From G039954875 sp047528275 (GTDB lineage: Bacteria; Bacteroidota; Bacteroidia; Flavobacteriales; Blattabacteriaceae), in contig CP180023.1 of the NCBI GenBank assembly GCA_047528275.1, forward strand, positions 930,001-994,000: DNA of 64,000 nt, written 5' to 3'. Positions 59,600 through 64,000 of the stretch are shown here, piece after piece; the stretch's first letter is position 1, and every line of letters begins with the position of its first letter. Made by a program: the position numbers and the translations under genes. A model generated the notes under the pieces. The model searched no databases, was not told the origin of the DNA, and saw only the letters and a list, made by a program, of their open reading frames with translations.

Positions 59600-61300
59600 G
59601 CCAGATTTTCTATATCGATACCGCCTCGCGCAACACGATCCTTATAATGAGGTAACACGTGAGTAAGTTTACCCAAAAGGATGATTCCCGTCGATGGTAT
59701 ATTTCTTTAAAATATGGTAGAGGATCAGCACAAAATCGTAGATGATGTTCTTGAGGTAGATAGTTTGCTCCGTTGCAACGCTCGGTGTAGCCTAGGATAT
59801 CCCCTTCTTGGGAGAAGTACAAAAAAGTGTCATACTGAGTTTTTTTTTCCTAACAAGGGTGTACCGTAGTGCTGTTGTAATCGGTGGAGTCGAACGGACC
59901 CCTTTCCCGGATCGAAGATCTGCTTCACATGGTAGAAGTAGCTGATGATCTCTTCGTTAAATATAACGAGAAAGAGGAAGGTATGTACCGAGCCATTGTC
60001 ATGCTCACTGCTCAATGAGCAGCGATATTTTTTTTCATCAGTTGCGCTGTGGATTTGCTGATATCCTCAGCAGTACAATTTATTCCAGATCTTTCAGGTT
60101 AAATATTGGATGTAGATGAAGTTATCCGGATCTAGGAGTGGGTATAGTAGACGGGTTTCTATTTAAAGCGGGACATCATCGGCTTTTATACCTGCCCATT
60201 TTCAAAAGGGGTAGGTATAATCTAAATTATGAGTTTTTAAGTCTTTTATCAATTTTTAGGTAAGGGTTGATATTATTTTTTCTTCATCAGATCATACCGA
60301 GAATAGAAATATAGTTTCAGATTATCCCTCGATAAATTGCATATTTTTCTGTTGGCTGCAGTTTTGGGCAAGAACGGTCCACGATGAAACTATCCATCAA
60401 TTCAGAGTCGTACAAGCAGTTTTTCATGGCAATGAGTGTACCCTGAATGGCTTCTTCGACACTCCTGAATTTGAGTGTAAAAACAAGATCTCATGCCGGA
60501 GTGGGAGCCTGTCTACTGAGAAGCTTAGCTAGATTGAGCCTTTCTCCATTTTATTTGAAGGGGTGTATTTGGATCAATGCATCGAATGCATAGCCTGTAT
60601 TACGTCTATGGATGGCTAGATGGGGAAAGTGTTCGCAGATGTTTTATTGCTTTTCAGGGTTTTTAAATACTTCATAAAGTGCTTGGTATCTGTGACATTC
60701 GATGTCTTTTTACCGTAGTTTTGTTTAAACGTTTCAGGGGTTAAAATTTTGAAATTAGCGATAGATCCGTCCAAAAGGATACAACGCAATGCCAGTACAT
60801 GAGCACGGGTACTTCCGTAACGGATAAAGGTCGATCCACAGTAATTGTTTCCTACCATACCTCAGATCATGCAACGATTAGAGATAGAGATGTCCGGTCC
60901 GAAAAAGAGATCATATGCCTTCAAAGCTTGATTCAACTCATTTTGGATCACATTCAGTTGAACACGTGCCCAATCCGTCTTCAGGTCAGATCTCTAGTGT
61001 CTTCGTATATAGCCAACCAGTATTCACTACGATGACATCCCTCTACGCATTATCCGCATAGGGAAGTACCCGTTGAATGAGGTTATCAGGATCAACCCTT
61101 TCTTGTGCAGTAAATCGTATAAGTCCTATAGTTTCTTACTGATCTTTAGGCTAAATGACTACCCGAGACAGCTCCCCTCACTTGATAAACGGAAGCATTT
61201 GTAGTATATATCTTCCGAATCATATCACTGGTAAAACAATCTCCTTTAAAAGATGAAATAGGAGTGCAATGTTTGATATAAAAAAATGGTGTATGGTGAA
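59600..61300 (-). pseudogene. FAD-linked oxidase (GlcD/YdiJ-like) pseudogene
   Basis: Minus-strand frames give VVNTGWLYTKTLEI near 61000, MVGNNYCGSTFIRYGSTRAH then VLALRCILLDGSIANFKILT (60750-60858; family GGMIGNNSCGxxSxxYGxT, the FAD pyrophosphate region), and LSSEHDNGSVHTFLF near 60000 (family LSGEHGDGxxR) followed by YHVKQIFDPG (family FDPxxxLNPGK). Then ILGYTERCNGANY, the start of the CCG/iron-sulfur part found in YdiJ-type two-domain proteins. Many stops. Related enzymes oxidise D-lactate, glycolate or D-2-hydroxyglutarate. Confidence 0.7.
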
Positions 61301-61403
61301 AGTTACTCCTTATCGTCTAAATCAATATTGAGAAGGGATCAGTTGATTTTTCAATTAATGTATGAGGTTTTAGCATCGTAAATAGTTAGATTTAAGCCCT
61401 AAA

Positions 61404-62145
61404 ATGATTCATTATGGTGTTTTACGAGGGCACTCTTATCCATTTCAGTTCTCCACTGAAAGCAGTCAGGTGATCGTGCTTCTACATGGTTTTATGGAAA
61501 GTTTGGAAAGTTAGCAACTCATACCTACTCTTTTTGACTATTATCAGGTGATAGTAGTAGACCTACCTAATTATGTAATCCACACTTTATTAGGTCAGTA
61601 GTATACGATGAAAGAGATGTCCATGGCAGTTTTCGTAGAATATTCCATAGGTGGTTATGTCGATTTGGCTTTAACCAAACAAAACTCTGATTTTTTTTCC
61701 GGTTTGTGTCTACCCCATTCGACCGCAACAGAGGATACGCTTAAGAAAAAGAAAACCGTCTTCGCTCGATCGAAGCTACTGAGAGGAATTATTCGTTACT
61801 TGTATCCTCAGGCGTGGAGAAACTTTTCAATCACCATAATCTAGACAGGCTTCAAGAAGAAATCGATTTTACTAAAAGGATTATGCGATCCAATCCTGTC
61901 AATGAAATGCGCCTGCTAAAGACTAATAAAGTATTTTGAAAGAAAAACGGATTTCTCCAAGCTATTGCTTATTGGTATTCATGATATCTCATTAATCTGT
62001 CATACATTTCATGCACAGGATGAAGGAAGAGTGCTACCTAGGTCTCTTGTGTAGAAATATCGACGGGCTATGGGGCCACAGCTCGAAGCTCCAAATGATG
62101 TTTTTCCCTTTCCGGAGGGCTCTCATGGTACGTATTGAGAAGTGA
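61404..62145 (+). pseudogene. Alpha/beta hydrolase pseudogene
   Basis: Reads MIHYGVLRGHSYPFQF, VIVLLHGFMESLE (oxyanion HG), LIPTLFDYYQVIVVDLPNYV, MAVFVEYSIGGYVDLALTKQ (nucleophile elbow, GHSMGG changed to EYSIGG), SDFFSGLCLPHSTATEDTLK, RLQEEIDFTKRI, KLLLIGIHD, and MVRIEK at the end. The nucleophile context, several stops and shifts mark it as dead. Its tail runs into the 3' end of the convergent holB. Confidence 0.75.
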
Positions 62146-62159
62146 ACTGGATCGAGAAA

Positions 62160-63287
62160 TTAGGGAATCCGATGGAGATATCGGGTGATTTGGATCGATA
62201 GATCGAATAAAACCATCTTGGCACTGGCGTTCCGCTCGATATGATAGATCGCTGTGTTGAGCGTCTCGGTGATGTCTTCAATATTTTTTCCGTGAATAAA
62301 ATTAACGAAGTTTTTCCACTGAAAATCTCTAGAAAATAATGGTATAAAACGAAATCTATCAACCTGATAATGATGGAGCAAGGCTTGTCTGAACATTTGT
62401 AGACAATAGATGAGAAATCTTTTCTGGCGTTCCCGACCCCAAGCGTGGAGTGTTTCGCTCCATTGTACGAGCTCCTTGAGGACTTGAGGATGTTTTTTAG
62501 CTAGGAAGGCGTTTCGGATCCAAGTGATAAAATATTTTTCAAAGTCATTTTCTTGCGGCATCTGTACAAGTTCTAGAGCTTTATTCCAATCACCATCAGC
62601 TTGATGTGCAATCTTTTCTGCACGACCTACTTCAACTTGAAGTCGCTCTTGTAAGGCTATTTGAATCTCTCTAGAACTGAGTCTTTTGAAGCGCATCGTC
62701 TGCATACGTGATCGGATTGTTGGTAGTACCCCCCCTTCGTTTTCTCCGACGAATAAAAAAATAGTTTTTAATGGAGGCTCTTCAAGGATCTTCAATAGTT
62801 TATTGGCCGCTGAAGGATGTAGACGCTCAGGTATCCAAAGGATGATTACCTTATTGCCTCCCTCATAACTCTTCAGATGAACGATTTTGTTGATTTCTTG
62901 GGTCTCCTCTACCCCGATCTGTCCCTGTTTATTTTCTACTCCGATGTGGATGAGCCAGTCGAATAGGCTACCGTAGGGATTTTTTTGTAGGAATATGCGC
63001 CACTCGGATAGAAAGAACACACTGACCGGGTGACTTTTCACCGTATCGGTCGTGGCTATTGGAAAGATAAAATGTAGGTCTGGATGTTGCAGGTGATCAA
63101 CTTTCAAGCGGCAGGTTGTATCCTGCCCATCGCACAAAAGTTGTTTGGCGTAGCACAGAGCCATGGGTAGATGTCCACAACCTTCCGGACCAACGAAAAA
63201 TAATGCATGGGGAACCCTACCCCTTTGATGGATTTTTATCAAAAAGTCTTTAACTCTCTCTTGTCCGATGATGTTCTCGAAATTCAT
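62160..63287 (-). CDS. holB: DNA polymerase III delta' subunit
   Basis: Clamp-loader subunit of 375 residues. The N-terminus IIGQERVKDFLIKIHQRGRV and PHALFFVGPEGCGHLPMALC match the AAA+ fold; the P-loop lacks the lysine, which is normal for delta' of Bacteroidota. HPDLHFIFPI, KVIILWIPERLHPSAANKLL then KILEEPPLKTIFLFVGEN (family AANALLKxLEEPPxxT, the arginine-finger helix region) and RSRMQTMRF follow; the C-terminal helical collar is present. The zinc cysteines of E. coli HolB are mostly missing, also usual. Complete and intact. Confidence 0.92.
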   Translation of the reverse strand: MNFENIIGQERVKDFLIKIHQRGRVPHALFFVGPEGCGHLPMALCYAKQLLCDGQDTTCRLKVDHLQHPDLHFIFPIATTDTVKSHPVSVFFLSEWRIFLQKNPYGSLFDWLIHIGVENKQGQIGVEETQEINKIVHLKSYEGGNKVIILWIPERLHPSAANKLLKILEEPPLKTIFLFVGENEGGVLPTIRSRMQTMRFKRLSSREIQIALQERLQVEVGRAEKIAHQADGDWNKALELVQMPQENDFEKYFITWIRNAFLAKKHPQVLKELVQWSETLHAWGRERQKRFLIYCLQMFRQALLHHYQVDRFRFIPLFSRDFQWKNFVNFIHGKNIEDITETLNTAIYHIERNASAKMVLFDLSIQITRYLHRIP

Positions 63288-64000
63288 GCTTGCTTTGTGA
63301 ATGTTTTCCGTAGTCCAAGATAGGCATTCTCATCTGATTTTCTACGTTTACCTCTTGGTAAGGAGTAAAAGCATTCTCCGCCTATAGTCTCCAATGGTTT
63401 TTCACTCTTTCAACTCCTCTAATTAGTCATGTTTTCAAAGTATCATATCCTCTATATTTTCATTATTTTTCAAGAGATTTTAGTTTTTCATGGAAAGATT
63501 TTGTTTTTTTTGGATAATCTCAAATAGAAAAGATTTCTTAGCTAGTTTAAATTTAGATATAACACAATGGTTAAAAATGTTTTTCCACTCCCCTCTATTT
63601 TTTAATCTACCATAGCGATCACTCCATTAAAATAAAAGTTGAATACTACAAGAGCAGAATCCCTCTCAAGCTTTATGTAGGCAATATCTATAAACTAATA
63701 TTTCCGTTGTTCCATAAATTCAATATCGGAATAAAAAATCTTATCATGATCGTAATGAGTACAGGCCTTTCATTTTTTAGCATAAGAAAAAAAAATCTCT
63801 TTTTTTTTGAACGATCCAGATACCTTCTTAAGGCAAAGCGATTGCACGATAATTTTGATCGTCTGTATCACTATTCTATCCATTGGGTATAACTTGGAAA
63901 GTTACTTAAGATAAGCTAATTGATTATAAAAAGATAAGTCATCATAACGATTATTTTCTACTCCTTATTAGTTTGATGTATTATTTATATTATAAATTAC
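63288..64000. other. Terminal stretch without recognisable gene
   Basis: AT-rich sequence upstream of holB. A 61-codon open frame at 63707-63892 and preceding residues (IKVEYYKSRIPLKLYVGNIY) suggest a faint plus-strand coding remnant, family unknown. No RNA gene or repeat seen. Confidence 0.35.

Noticed and set aside
1..64000. CRISPR arrays, insertion sequences, prophage or conjugative genes
   Set aside because: No regular spaced repeats, transposase motifs or phage structural genes were seen; the one recombinase remnant is a Xer housekeeping type.

Overview
The window looks like a piece of chromosome from a host-restricted member of the Bacteroidota in the middle of genome decay. Grounds for the phylum: promoter -7 elements of the TAnnTTTG type, a short class II prolyl-tRNA synthetase, a long signal-bearing ATP synthase subunit a, a DnaA/YbgC pair, an rpsU-xerC-hpf order, and remnants of a MoxR/DUF58/Bat cluster and an OmpP1/FadL porin. 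Grounds for decay: about 26 intact housekeeping or biosynthetic genes stand as islands between 0.3-4 kb stretches in which whole gene families can still be read, but only by hopping frames and passing stop codons. I see no tRNA, rRNA, CRISPR array, insertion sequence or integrase cassette.

Layout. 1-3903: polA (5' end outside the window), nadD, an SDR epimerase. 3970-6824: dead ruvC, a dead eukaryote-type fused UMP synthase (OPRT+OMPDC), and a divergent dead class 1A dihydroorotate dehydrogenase. 6990-10005: the fossil of a SIR2-HerA antiphage pair. 10364-17822: proS, decayed envelope genes including an OmpP1/FadL porin, manA, folE, cysS. 18960-21460: a dead homoserine dehydrogenase, then intact metB behind an apparently functional SAM-I riboswitch with terminator and antiterminator. 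21769-27882: dusB and the ATP synthase operon atpBEFHAG. 28050-37250: a run of pseudogenes: moxR, DUF58, BatD-like, BatA/B, BatC, then a CusA-TolC/CusB metal efflux system. 39743-48706: ung, a collapsed peptide-binding protein, fatty acid desaturase, ferredoxin, dead acyl-CoA reductase, nitroreductase, dead APC amino-acid permease, dnaA. 48985-56246: dead YbgC thioesterase, ribD, dead DUF349 gene, the operon cof-msrB-aroE, dead hpf and xerC, intact rpsU. 56723-63287: dicarboxylate/amino-acid symporter, dead amidase, FAD-linked oxidase and alpha/beta hydrolase, intact holB.

What is kept: replication (polA, holB, dnaA), translation (proS, cysS, rpsU, dusB), ATP synthesis, uracil excision, NAD, folate, riboflavin and shikimate steps, and one amino-acid symporter. 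What is lost: UMP synthesis, Holliday junction resolution (RuvC), a Xer recombinase, phage defence, metal efflux, Bat stress genes, porins, wall amidase and ribosome hibernation. This is the pattern expected of a symbiont living inside a protected, nutrient-rich host compartment. Species and host cannot be named from the sequence alone. The nearest thing to an exciting system is the SIR2-HerA fossil; the most striking intact element is the SAM riboswitch on metB.
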